A stretch of DNA of 64,000 nt from Marivirga tractuosa DSM 4126 (GTDB lineage Bacteria; Bacteroidota; Bacteroidia; Cytophagales; Cyclobacteriaceae). The position numbers and the translations under genes were made by a program. The DNA lies in contig NC_014759.1 in NCBI RefSeq assembly GCF_000183425.1, positions 3,193,001 through 3,257,000 of the forward strand, read 5' to 3'. Below the pieces are notes generated by a model. It did no database searches. It had not been told where the DNA came from and saw only the letters and a program-made list of their open reading frames with translations. This document shows positions 8,617 to 16,093 of the stretch, in pieces (within the stretch, counting starts at the first letter, position 1; the number at the start of each line of letters is the position of its first letter).

Positions 8617-9711
8617 ATGGAAGCTGAAAACGTAATAGAAACCTTAAACGAACGGATAAAGGAATTAACCTGCTTGTATGAAATATCCAATATAATTACT
8701 CTTCATCATAATTCTTTTGATAAAACCATGAATGCAATTGTTCAGGCGATTCCCAAAGCCTGGAGGCATTCTGAAAGTGCGATTGCAGAGATTTCATTGC
8801 GCAAGGGTCACTTTATTTCTGGAACTCTTCAAGGAAGTACAATATTTCAGTGTGTAAACATCGAAGTTAATGGAGAAGAAAAAGGAAATTTAATTATTCA
8901 TTACCCCGATCAAAAATTTAGTAAGACAGATTTTCTTCAAGAAGAACATCAGCTTCTGGTCAAGCTTGCAAAAGAAATAGGGACTTTTATTGAAAACTTT
9001 GAACATAGACAAAATGAGGAGTTGATGGAACGAAAATTTAGGCATAATGATCGTTTGGCAATATTGGGACAGATTTCTGCTGGAATTGCACATGAGTTAA
9101 ATACGCCATTAACGAGCATTTTGGGATTTGCCCAACTAATTCAAAAAAGTGATAAGAACATACAAGATGATATTGAAAAAATCATCAATTCAACACTTCA
9201 TGCCAGAGAGATAGTTAAAAATCTGATGTTTTTTGCATGTGAAATGCCACAACAGATTAGAGCAATCTCTATCAATTCATTAATGGAGGATTCCTTAAAA
9301 TTGCTTAAACCAAGTTTTCAAAATGCTGAAGTATCGCTAAACCTACAGCTTAGTTCCGAAGATATTGTTGTGAAACTTGACCCTATTCAAATCACACAAG
9401 TAATATTTAATTTGGTTATCAACGCTATTCAAGCAACGCCACCAGGTGGTTATATTATCGTTAAATTGAGAAAAGAAGATAATCAATTAAAAATGTACTT
9501 TATTGACAATGGAAAAGGAATGTCTTCACAAATAAATGACAGAATTTTTGAACCGTTTTTTACTACCAAGCCAGAAGGTGAAGGTTCTGGCTTGGGATTG
9601 AGTGTAGTCCATGGTATTATTAAAAAACATAATGGCACTATCAATTTTTCTTCTGAGGAAGAGGGCGGTACAACTTTTATTGTTTCACTCCCATTACAAC
9701 AAAAGCAATGA
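8617..9711 (+). CDS. Cytoplasmic sensor histidine kinase with GAF-like input domain
   Basis: A 364-residue kinase without membrane segments. An N-terminal coiled coil (ENVIETLNERIKELT) leads into a GAF-like domain (about 30-125), then HisKA with H-box GIAHELNTPLTSILGFAQL (His about 159) and HATPase_c with N-box NLVINAIQA, DNGKGM and GSGLGLSVV. I start at ATG 8617; a TTG at 8599 would add six residues. Its stop overlaps the start of an NtrC-type activator (ATGA), so the pair forms a two-component system. The soluble input domain suggests an internal signal such as NO, redox or a metabolite, unproven. Its place directly after the nos operon points to N-oxide control by association only. Confidence 0.9.
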   Translation: MEAENVIETLNERIKELTCLYEISNIITLHHNSFDKTMNAIVQAIPKAWRHSESAIAEISLRKGHFISGTLQGSTIFQCVNIEVNGEEKGNLIIHYPDQKFSKTDFLQEEHQLLVKLAKEIGTFIENFEHRQNEELMERKFRHNDRLAILGQISAGIAHELNTPLTSILGFAQLIQKSDKNIQDDIEKIINSTLHAREIVKNLMFFACEMPQQIRAISINSLMEDSLKLLKPSFQNAEVSLNLQLSSEDIVVKLDPIQITQVIFNLVINAIQATPPGGYIIVKLRKEDNQLKMYFIDNGKGMSSQINDRIFEPFFTTKPEGEGSGLGLSVVHGIIKKHNGTINFSSEEEGGTTFIVSLPLQQKQ

Positions 9712-11030
9712 GAAATAAAACCGTACTAATTGTTGACGATTCTTACGAAGTCTTGGAAGTGCTTTACAGACAACTTTCCAAACTAGGCTATCAGACATTT
9801 AAGGCTGTTGATGTAACTGATGCAATAGAAATTCTGAAAAATTCTGAAATAGATTTATTATTGACCGATTTAAGGATGCCTGGAATAGATGGCATGGAGC
9901 TGATAAAATACACTTCTGAACACTTTCCTGATATACCTGTATTGGTTATTACTGGATTTCCCTCTGTTTCAGGTGCTGTGGAAGCGGTGAAATCAGGCGC
10001 TATGGAATATCTCATTAAACCATTTACTATTGAAGAATTAAAATCAGCAGTAGAAAAAGCATTTAATGAAAAAGAAGAGGCTTGTATTTCGCAATCTGCA
10101 GTTAGCCCATTGAAAAACATCGAGAAATCAGGGCTTATTGGTAATTCTCTAGCTCTAGAAAAAGTTCTTTCTCTGGTACACAGAATTAAAAATAATAGAG
10201 CCACCGTACTAATAACAGGAGAAAGCGGCACAGGAAAAGAATTAGTGGCTAGAGCTATACATTATAATAGTAAATATTCGCAATCCCCTTTTGTAACAGT
10301 TAATTGCGGGGCAATACCTGAAAACCTTTTGGAAAGTGAGCTTTTTGGATTTGTAAAAGGATCGTTTACTGGAGCGAATGAAACCAGAGCTGGATTTTTT
10401 CAGGCTGCAGACGGAGGAACTATATTTCTTGATGAAATAGGGAATGCTTCCTATGCAGTACAAGCCTTGTTACTTCGTGTAATTCAAGAGAAAGAAATTA
10501 CGATGATTGGAGCCACTAGAACCCAAAAAATCGATGTGAGAATAATTGCTGCCACTAACAGTGATCTTCATGCTATGACTAAAACGAATACATTTCGTGA
10601 AGACTTATACTACCGATTAAATGTAATATCTGTCCACACACCATCTCTTAGAGAAAGAAAGGAAGATATTCCTCAACTAACTCATCACTTTATCGAAAAA
10701 TATTCGAAGGAATACCAAAAAGATAATATTAACATTACTCCTAAAGCCATTGAATTATTAATACGACACAGTTGGCCCGGCAATATAAGAGAATTGGAAA
10801 ATATTATACAACGCTCTTTAATAATGGCTGATGAAATTATAGATGTTGCCCAGCTACCTGAGTATATTAAAATTCCTGTCCCTAATGTAAAGGAAGAAGA
10901 ATACAAGACCCTGAAAGAGATGGAAAAAAATTATATTCTAAAGGTTTTGCAATCAGTTGATAATAATAAGTCAAAAGCAGCGGAAATTTTAGGTATCGAC
11001 AGAAAAACTTTACGAATGAAAATAAGCTAA
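9708..11030 (+). CDS. NtrC-family sigma-54-dependent response regulator
   Basis: A 440-residue regulator: receiver domain (1-120, phospho-acceptor Asp 54 in LLTDLRMPG), AAA+ sigma-54 interaction domain (about 145-370) with Walker A GESGTGKE, loop GSFTGA (a Ser variant of GAFTGA), Walker B GGTIFLDEI and the arginine-finger region, then a Fis-type helix-turn-helix at the end (NNKSKAAEILGIDRKTLRMKI). It overlaps the kinase gene by four bases. It should activate sigma-54 promoters when phosphorylated. A sigma-54-like promoter lies about 360 bases downstream at 11392-11407, making the small Cys-rich protein there a candidate target. Confidence 0.95.
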   Translation: MRNKTVLIVDDSYEVLEVLYRQLSKLGYQTFKAVDVTDAIEILKNSEIDLLLTDLRMPGIDGMELIKYTSEHFPDIPVLVITGFPSVSGAVEAVKSGAMEYLIKPFTIEELKSAVEKAFNEKEEACISQSAVSPLKNIEKSGLIGNSLALEKVLSLVHRIKNNRATVLITGESGTGKELVARAIHYNSKYSQSPFVTVNCGAIPENLLESELFGFVKGSFTGANETRAGFFQAADGGTIFLDEIGNASYAVQALLLRVIQEKEITMIGATRTQKIDVRIIAATNSDLHAMTKTNTFREDLYYRLNVISVHTPSLRERKEDIPQLTHHFIEKYSKEYQKDNINITPKAIELLIRHSWPGNIRELENIIQRSLIMADEIIDVAQLPEYIKIPVPNVKEEEYKTLKEMEKNYILKVLQSVDNNKSKAAEILGIDRKTLRMKIS

Positions 11031-11289
11031 GACCTTTTAACTAAGAACCTGAGTTCGATTCTTGCTTTAAATTCAGAACTCCTTAAATCATAAATTCCAG
11101 CTGTATATCTATGCTTAAAAGTAAATCAGCTGTAATTTTTGTTGTTATTAAAGACGATAATTATTGAATACTACTTGTGCAATTCAAGGTCAGGTATGTG
11201 AGATCAAAGACACCATTGTTTGTGTTGACTTTTTGTGATATAAGATTGCCCCTAAACCCTATTTTGTTCTGATTAAAATTGAGTAATTA

Positions 11290-11303
11290 TACCCCAGCGG
11301 GTA
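11290..11303. promoter_or_regulatory. Candidate upstream activator site for the NtrC-type regulator
   Basis: Perfect 5-bp inverted repeat TACCC-CAGC-GGGTA centred about 120 bases upstream of the predicted start of the sigma-54-like promoter, a typical distance for enhancer-bound activators. The link to the neighbouring regulator is inferred from proximity. Confidence 0.35.
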
Positions 11304-11391
11304 ATTTTGACCCACCCCATTTTCTTTTATAGATGCGATAAAAATGTGTAGTTCCTTCATTATAAAGGGGTTAAGCATAGTGTCACTTTAA

Positions 11392-11407
11392 TGGCATACA
11401 AATTGGT
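11392..11407 (+). promoter_or_regulatory. Sigma-54-like promoter
   Basis: TGGCATACAAATTGGT matches the -24/-12 pattern TGGCAY-N5-TTGCW with one mismatch (G for C in the -12 GC), and the -24 GG and -12 G are at the correct spacing. It lies 24 bases before the ATG of the Cys-rich small protein and downstream of a gene for a sigma-54 activator. Confidence 0.5.
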
Positions 11408-11430
11408 ATTAAGTCGAAAAGCCGTAGCTG

Positions 11431-11688
11431 ATGAATATTTGTTTTAATTGTGTTAATCGAACTAATTGTAGCCTAAGAAAGGAAAATAGTGGCTTAATAT
11501 GGGATTGTTCGGAGTTTTCAACAAGCAGCAAATCTACAGCCTTATCTTCTACATTGATTGAAAATGATACACATACAGATAGAGATGCCGATAAAGTCAG
11601 CGGGCTTTGCCAAAACTGTGAGTTAATTGATAATTGCACTTGGTATCGAAAAGATGCAGTGATTTTTCATTGTGAACATTATCAGTAA
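11431..11688 (+). CDS. Small protein with two four-Cys modules, function unknown
   Basis: An 85-residue soluble protein made of two similar modules: C4-x2-C7-x5-C13-x12-C26 and C60-x2-C63-x5-C69-x11-C81, separated by a Ser/Thr/Asp-rich linker of about 33 residues. Each module keeps the layout C-x-N-C-x4-N-C followed by an aliphatic/aromatic stretch and a last Cys (GLIWDC, AVIFHC). Eight Cys in two sets suggest binding of two zinc ions or two iron-sulfur clusters. I do not recognise the family name. The start is supported by a sigma-54-like promoter 24 bases upstream. It stands alone, 227 bases before the next gene. A redox or NO-reactive metal centre is a possible role, by inference from the island it lies in. 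Confidence 0.75.
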   Translation: MNICFNCVNRTNCSLRKENSGLIWDCSEFSTSSKSTALSSTLIENDTHTDRDADKVSGLCQNCELIDNCTWYRKDAVIFHCEHYQ

Positions 11689-11850
11689 AATCTTAGCCTT
11701 ATGATAAATAAAATGAACAATAGAGTCTTCCTGCATATGCCTAAAAGTCAATAACTCAGCAGTACTTTTAATTCTTATCAAAAAATATAAGTAAAAAGTT
11801 TAATTCTAGCTTATCGAGTAGCAATATCTTAAGCATTATTCTTCTGTAGC

Positions 11851-11873
11851 AAATGGAAGCTAGTGCTTCATTT
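11851..11873. promoter_or_regulatory. Hairpin in the leader of the Rnk-like gene
   Basis: AAATGGAAGC-TAGT-GCTTCATTT forms a 9-bp stem with one bulged G and a 4-nt loop, 42 bases before the chosen ATG at 11916. It includes an alternative upstream in-frame ATG (11853), which is one reason for preferring the later start. Confidence 0.35.
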
Positions 11874-11915
11874 GTTCAAATAAATAAAAAGTCTAAATCA
11901 AACAATTATACCATT

Positions 11916-12302
11916 ATGAAATACAATCAAATAATTCTGGAGGAGATGGAATTTCAATTTATTCAAAATCTAGTGAAGAAATTTTTAGCTTCAGATGAAA
12001 CACAAAATGAAGCATGGATAATTAAATTAACTAATGAGCTCTCTAATGCTATCGTAAAAAGAGAAAATGAGATGCCCGTTGATGTAATAAAAATCGGGAG
12101 TAAAGTGGATGTGGAAACTCCGTATGGCAGAAGAAACAACATTATTTTGGTGAAGCCAACAGAAAAAAATATAAATGAAAATAAAATTTCTCTTTTATCG
12201 CCCATGGGGTCGGCTTTGATTGGTTATGCTAAAGGAGATGAAGTTGATTGGGATTTGCCCAAAGGAAAAAGTACAATTAAAATTTTAAATGTCGTGAACT
12301 AA
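11916..12302 (+). CDS. Rnk/GreA C-terminal-domain protein
   Basis: A 128-residue protein. The N-terminal half is helical (LEEMEFQFIQNLVKKFLA); the C-terminal half (about 60-128) is the GreA/GreB FKBP-like domain, with VIKIGSKVDVETPYGRRNNIILV and the closing LSPMGSALIGYAKGDEVDWDLPKGKSTIKILNV, which is the family hallmark. Proteins of this type (Rnk, 'nucleoside diphosphate kinase regulator') bind RNA polymerase. I start at ATG 11916 because the 21 residues encoded upstream are low-complexity and overlap a hairpin. It may tune transcription under stress; the sequence does not tell which genes. Confidence 0.85.
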   Translation: MKYNQIILEEMEFQFIQNLVKKFLASDETQNEAWIIKLTNELSNAIVKRENEMPVDVIKIGSKVDVETPYGRRNNIILVKPTEKNINENKISLLSPMGSALIGYAKGDEVDWDLPKGKSTIKILNVVN

Positions 12303-12312
12303 TAAGTCCGTA

Positions 12313-12334
12313 AAGGGAAGCAGCAACTTCCCTT
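12313..12334. terminator. Hairpin between the Rnk-like and MreB-like genes
   Basis: Perfect 8-bp stem AAGGGAAG / CTTCCCTT with loop CAGCAA, starting 10 bases after the stop codon. There is no long T tract, so it may be a weak terminator or processing site. Confidence 0.45.
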
Positions 12335-12354
12335 CTAATTACAAATTCATCCTA

Positions 12355-13365
12355 ATGGCTAATAAAAGAGATATTACAATCGATCTTGGTAACAATAATA
12401 CAGTTCTGACGGGCATGATCAATACTTTGTTTTCAGAATCAACAGTTGTAGCACTTAATAGTAAAAAGAATAGCTATTTACTTGCAGGTAAAGCTGCACT
12501 TGAGATGGAAGGGAAAATTAATGGGGACACCAAAGTAGTAAGACCTCTAAAAAATGGGGTTATTGCTGATTTAAATGCTACTACGAAAATGCTGAATGCT
12601 TTTGTGAAAACACTCTATCCTAGTAGGTCCATTTTAGGCTTTCATAATATAATTGCGAGTGTACCCTATGGTACTACGGAAGTAGAAAGAAGAGCTTTAC
12701 GCCTTGCTTTAGATCAGTTCAATTCAAGGAGTACTAAACTAATTTTTGAGCCAGTAGCTGCAGCCTTGGGGATGGGATTGAATATAAAAGAGCCTGATGG
12801 GAAGATGATAATAGATATTGGCGGAGGACTAACGGAAATCAGTTTAATTTCACTGTCAGGTGTAGTTACATATATGGCTTTAAAAGTAGGTGGTGACACT
12901 TTTAATTCTGACATAAGGAATTATATAGAAAAGAAATATATTATATCAATTAGTGAAAAATCAGCGGAAAAAATCAAATTACAGATTGGTGCTGCCACTG
13001 AAAATAGTATCCCTTTAAATGAAGATTGTACTGTTGTAGGAAAAGATAATCTTACTGGAATACCCAAGCAAATTAGTTTGAATTATAAGGAGATCGCAAT
13101 GATATTAAACAATACTTTAACAAAAATTGAAGACTCTGTTATTAAGACCTTAGAACAATGTCCTCCAGAGTTAGCCGGTGATATTTATACGAATGGCGTG
13201 TATCTTACAGGCGGTGGGGCTTTATTAAAGGGACTAAAAGAACGTTTGGAATCCTCAATTCAATTAAAGGTTCATCTATCAGATCAATCATTATTATCAG
13301 TTTCTAAAGGAATGGAAATAGTCCTATCCCAAATGGATAAACATAAAGCACTAATTTTCAAATAG
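12355..13365 (+). CDS. MreB-like actin-fold protein (divergent paralogue)
   Basis: A 336-residue actin-like ATPase with the MreB blocks: phosphate-1 loop IDLGNNNTVL (residues 9-18), VRPLKNGVIADLNAT (about 62-76), VPYGTTEVERRALRLA, EPVAAALGMGL, phosphate-2 MIIDIGGGLTEISLISLSG (about 142-160), VGGDTFNSDI and the adenosine motif YLTGGGALLKGLKERL near the C-terminus. MreB guides cell-wall synthesis and rod shape. It stands alone, without mreC, mreD, mrdA or rodA, and departs from the usual DLGTANTLI at loop 1. It is therefore more likely a paralogue than the cell's main MreB, though this window cannot show whether another copy exists. Confidence 0.85.
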   Translation: MANKRDITIDLGNNNTVLTGMINTLFSESTVVALNSKKNSYLLAGKAALEMEGKINGDTKVVRPLKNGVIADLNATTKMLNAFVKTLYPSRSILGFHNIIASVPYGTTEVERRALRLALDQFNSRSTKLIFEPVAAALGMGLNIKEPDGKMIIDIGGGLTEISLISLSGVVTYMALKVGGDTFNSDIRNYIEKKYIISISEKSAEKIKLQIGAATENSIPLNEDCTVVGKDNLTGIPKQISLNYKEIAMILNNTLTKIEDSVIKTLEQCPPELAGDIYTNGVYLTGGGALLKGLKERLESSIQLKVHLSDQSLLSVSKGMEIVLSQMDKHKALIFK

Positions 13366-13417
13366 TAATTCCCCTCATAGACCTTAGAAAGATAGTAAGG
13401 CAAATTCCCAAAAACAA

Positions 13418-13429
13418 TGACATGAATCA
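13418..13429. promoter_or_regulatory. CRP/FNR-like half-palindrome upstream of nadA (distal)
   Basis: TGAC-ATGA-ATCA fits TGAY-N4-RTCA. Its centre is exactly 22 bases (about two helical turns) upstream of the proximal site at 13440-13451. Confidence 0.5.
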
Positions 13430-13439
13430 ATCTGACTGC

Positions 13440-13451
13440 TGATGAGTGTCA
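13440..13451. promoter_or_regulatory. CRP/FNR-like operator of nadAB (proximal)
   Basis: TGAT-GAGT-GTCA fits TGAY-N4-RTCA. Its centre (13445.5) is 29.5 bases upstream of the first base of the -7 element at 13475, which corresponds to a class II activator position near -41.5. The nrfH promoter has the same spacing. Confidence 0.6.
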
Positions 13452-13474
13452 TATTATTTAGGGATTCAAAATTT

Positions 13475-13482
13475 TAACTTTG
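13475..13482 (+). promoter_or_regulatory. Bacteroidota -7 promoter element of nadAB
   Basis: TAACTTTG matches TAnnTTTG, 40 bases before the nadA ATG. No good -33 TTTG is visible at the usual distance, in keeping with an activator-dependent promoter. Confidence 0.6.
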
Positions 13483-13522
13483 TTTATGCATTGCATTAAC
13501 ATAAAGAAAGAAGAGGGAAGAG

Positions 13523-14458
13523 ATGAATATAGCAAATAAAATATTAGAACTCAAGAAAGAGAAAAATGCGGTTTTATTGGCGCATTACTATCAATATCCT
13601 GAAATTCAAGAAATAGCTGATTTTGTGGGTGATAGTTTGGCTTTATCGAAAAAGGCATCTGAAACAGAAGCTGATATTATTGTTTTTGCTGGAGTGCATT
13701 TTATGGGGGAAACTGCCAAGTTGCTGAGCCCTCATAAAAAAGTGATTATTCCTGATTTGGCTGCTGGCTGTAGCTTAGCAGATTCTTGCTCAGCTGCTGA
13801 TTTAGAAACATTACGCAATGAATATCCAGATCATACAGTAGTTACTTATATCAATTGTAGCGCTGAGGTTAAAGCCTTAAGCGACTATGTATGCACCTCT
13901 TCAAATGCGGTTGAAGTCATTAATAATATCCCAAAGAATATACCTATAATTTTTGCTCCGGATAAAAACCTCGGTAAATATCTCATTAAAGAAACCGGTA
14001 GGGATATGGTGCTTTGGGATGGAGCATGTGTGGTACACGAAGCTTTTTCTTTTGATAAATTATTAGATTTAGTAAATACCTATCCGGATGCTGAAATCAT
14101 TGCACATCCAGAGTCAGAACCTCATTTTTTAAAGGTTGCCCATTTTGTTGGTTCTACCGCTTCACTTTTGAATTATGTTGATACATCTGATAAAATGGAA
14201 TTTATAATAGCCACGGAGGTGGGGATTCTTCATGAAATGCAGAAAGCAGTACCTGAGAAAACTTTGATTCCTGCACCGATTGATGAGGACAACACTTGCG
14301 CATGCAGTGAATGTGCCTTTATGAAAATCAATACCATTCAAAAAATATATGACTGTTTGCTAAATGAAACCCCCGAAATTCTAATTGAAAGTACTGTATT
14401 GGAAAAAGCTAGAAAGCCTATAGAAGCCATGTTAGAATTTTCTTATTCAATAAAATGA
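13523..14458 (+). CDS. nadA: Quinolinate synthase NadA
   Basis: A 311-residue enzyme that condenses iminoaspartate with dihydroxyacetone phosphate to quinolinate for NAD synthesis, using an oxygen-sensitive [4Fe-4S] cluster. Candidate cluster Cys are in AAGCSLADSC (C83), GACVVHE and the C-terminal CACSECAFM. The substrate motifs HYYQYPEIQ and FVGDSLALS are present at the N-terminus. Length is typical for the shorter NadA type. It overlaps nadB by four bases (ATGA). Two CRP/FNR-like operators sit upstream of its -7 promoter element, suggesting control by oxygen or N-oxide status. Confidence 0.97.
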   Translation: MNIANKILELKKEKNAVLLAHYYQYPEIQEIADFVGDSLALSKKASETEADIIVFAGVHFMGETAKLLSPHKKVIIPDLAAGCSLADSCSAADLETLRNEYPDHTVVTYINCSAEVKALSDYVCTSSNAVEVINNIPKNIPIIFAPDKNLGKYLIKETGRDMVLWDGACVVHEAFSFDKLLDLVNTYPDAEIIAHPESEPHFLKVAHFVGSTASLLNYVDTSDKMEFIIATEVGILHEMQKAVPEKTLIPAPIDEDNTCACSECAFMKINTIQKIYDCLLNETPEILIESTVLEKARKPIEAMLEFSYSIK

Positions 14459-15978
14459 AAACGGATATTCTCATTATTGGCAGTGGACTTGCCGGTATGG
14501 CAACGGCACTTTATTTAGCTGAACTACGTCCAGAATTACAAATTCTGATTGTAAGTAAAGCAAAAAAGGACGAATCGAATACTAAATATGCTCAAGGAGG
14601 TATCGCAGGAGTTGTCCAATCAACAGTTGATAGTTTTGAACAGCATATTGAAGATACTATGAAAGCTGGACATTTTTTGTCGGACAGAAAGATTGTGGAA
14701 CTAGTGGTGAAATCTGCTCCCAAAAGTATTCATGATTTAGAAAGATGGGGAGTTAATTTTGATTATAAAAAAGAAGGTACTTATGAATTGGGGCTGGAAG
14801 GCGGACATTCCAAGCATCGAATCCTGCATCATAAAGATAGTACCGGTAAAGAAATTTACGATAAACTCAATCAGAAAGTAAAACAAAACTCCTCTATTCA
14901 GTTAATCAATAATTGCACGGCTTTAGAACTCTTTAAAAATCAAAATAATGAAATTGAAGGAGCTTTATTTCTAAATATTGAGAGCAACCAATTTTTCAAT
15001 ATTACAGCCCCAAGAACCATTTTGGCAAGTGGAGGTATAGGAAGGGTTTTTGGGCATACCAGTAATCCGGAGGTGGCTACTGCTGATGGTTTGGCAATGG
15101 CTATACGGGCTGGAGCTGAATTAAGTAATATGCATTTTGTTCAATTTCATCCTACCCTTTTTTACAAAACGAATAGGAAAAAATCATTTTTAATTAGTGA
15201 AGCACTAAGAGGATTTGGAGGTTATTTGGTAAATAAAGATGGATACCGATTTATGCATGAATATGATGAAAGAGCTGAATTGAGTCCTAGAGATGTAGTA
15301 ACCTCTGCAATATTTGCAGAGATGAATAAACTGAATTCAAAACATGTTTTTTTAGATTGCAGGCATTTAGATGAAAGAAAGTTAAAAAATAGTTTCCCCT
15401 TCATATATTCATCATGTCTGGAAAATAGCGTGGACCCTGCCAAGGATTTAATTCCGGTTATACCTGCATCACACTACCATTGTGGAGGGGTAAAAGTGGA
15501 TGTAAATGGTAAAACTAATTTGTTAAATTTATACGCAGTAGGAGAAGTAGCTGAAACGGGACTTCATGGTGCAAATCGTTTAGCGTCAAATTCATTGCTG
15601 GAAGCAGTTGTTTTTGGTAGACAAGTGGCGGAAAGTGTAGTAAATGAAATAAAGGAGATTAGATATCCAATTACAAGCAATTTAACCGCTTACAGTAAAA
15701 TAAAAGATTGTCAGAACCAAGAATATGTTGTGTATCCTGAAGAAAAAAGTCTAAAGCTAACGGAATTAATTAGACGACTATTTATTGAGACTGACAGCAA
15801 TAGAAAAATAATTTTTAAAGAAAATGCTGACAAAATTATTAAGGAATTAACTGAGCATTACATTTACCCCTCTAAAAATGTTAGAATAAATGAATTACTC
15901 AATATGTCAATTGTCGCTGGAATTTTAGTGGATTCATTGTCGTTCTATAAGGCAGGAAAAGTTTCAGTAAGTACATGA
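14455..15978 (+). CDS. nadB: L-aspartate oxidase NadB
   Basis: A 507-residue FAD enzyme of the succinate dehydrogenase/fumarate reductase flavoprotein family, oxidising aspartate to iminoaspartate for NadA. The dinucleotide fold is IIGSGLAGMATALYLAE; other landmarks are SNTKYAQGGIAGV, HRILHHKDSTGKE, FVQFHPT, SEALRGFGGYLVN and the C-terminal FAD site GLHGANRLASNSLLEAVVFG. It can use fumarate instead of O2 as electron acceptor in other bacteria, which fits an anaerobically controlled operon. Coupled to nadA by a four-base overlap. Confidence 0.97.
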   Translation: MKTDILIIGSGLAGMATALYLAELRPELQILIVSKAKKDESNTKYAQGGIAGVVQSTVDSFEQHIEDTMKAGHFLSDRKIVELVVKSAPKSIHDLERWGVNFDYKKEGTYELGLEGGHSKHRILHHKDSTGKEIYDKLNQKVKQNSSIQLINNCTALELFKNQNNEIEGALFLNIESNQFFNITAPRTILASGGIGRVFGHTSNPEVATADGLAMAIRAGAELSNMHFVQFHPTLFYKTNRKKSFLISEALRGFGGYLVNKDGYRFMHEYDERAELSPRDVVTSAIFAEMNKLNSKHVFLDCRHLDERKLKNSFPFIYSSCLENSVDPAKDLIPVIPASHYHCGGVKVDVNGKTNLLNLYAVGEVAETGLHGANRLASNSLLEAVVFGRQVAESVVNEIKEIRYPITSNLTAYSKIKDCQNQEYVVYPEEKSLKLTELIRRLFIETDSNRKIIFKENADKIIKELTEHYIYPSKNVRINELLNMSIVAGILVDSLSFYKAGKVSVST

Positions 15979-16001
15979 CCATTCCTTATTTTAATATATG
16001 A

Positions 16002-16013
16002 TGATTTATATCA
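16002..16013. promoter_or_regulatory. CRP/FNR-like operator upstream of the Rrf2/cbb3 operon
   Basis: TGAT-TTAT-ATCA, inside the longer perfect palindrome ATGAT-N4-ATCAT. Its centre (16007.5) is 59.5 bases upstream of the -7 element TACCTTTG at 16067, which is 30 bases further out than the 29.5 spacing at nadA and nrfH. That would be a class I-like position. An identical 12-mer occurs at 41577-41588. Confidence 0.55.
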
Positions 16014-16030
16014 TAAAAAACTCAAAATAA

Positions 16031-16052
16031 TTTACGATAAATTTGTCTTAAA
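16031..16052. promoter_or_regulatory. Rrf2-type palindromic operator upstream of the first rrf2 gene
   Basis: A 22-base imperfect palindrome with core GATAAATTTGTC (16036-16047) flanked by TTTAC and TTAAA; 9 of 11 positions pair between halves. The centre is 25.5 bases upstream of the -7 element at 16067, so a bound repressor would cover the -33 region. Near-copies occur at 16545, 22185 and 43690. Autoregulation by the downstream NsrR-like protein is inferred. Confidence 0.65.
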
Positions 16053-16066
16053 ATAGATTTATAATT

Positions 16067-16074
16067 TACCTTTG
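16067..16074 (+). promoter_or_regulatory. -7 promoter element of the rrf2/cbb3 operon
   Basis: TACCTTTG matches TAnnTTTG, with a TTTG (16042-16045) 21 bases upstream as -33 element. The rrf2 start is 20 bases downstream. A second possible -7 element, TAAATTTG at 16038, lies inside the operator. Confidence 0.6.
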
Positions 16075-16093
16075 CCTAAAATATTAAAGGTAA

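Larger units (their letters stand above)
11031..11430. other. 400-base intergenic regulatory region
   Basis: No credible gene. The region is AT-rich with isolated GC-rich pieces. The 3' half holds a palindrome TACCC-CAGC-GGGTA (11290-11303), a partly overlapping inverted repeat GGGT-N7-ACCC (11299-11316, approximately) and the sigma-54-like promoter at 11392-11407. This is the layout expected of an activator binding site about 100 bases upstream of a sigma-54 promoter. Confidence 0.5.

Noticed and set aside
11221..11240. TTGACTTTTTGTGAT as a CRP/FNR site in the 11 kb gap
   Set aside because: Half-sites are five bases apart, not four, and no -7 box is at the right distance.
16038..16045. TAAATTTG as the main promoter of rrf2 copy 1
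   Set aside because: TACCTTTG at 16067 has a TTTG at proper -33 spacing and matches the operator-to-promoter distance of the queD-rrf2 operon; the earlier box may still be a minor promoter.
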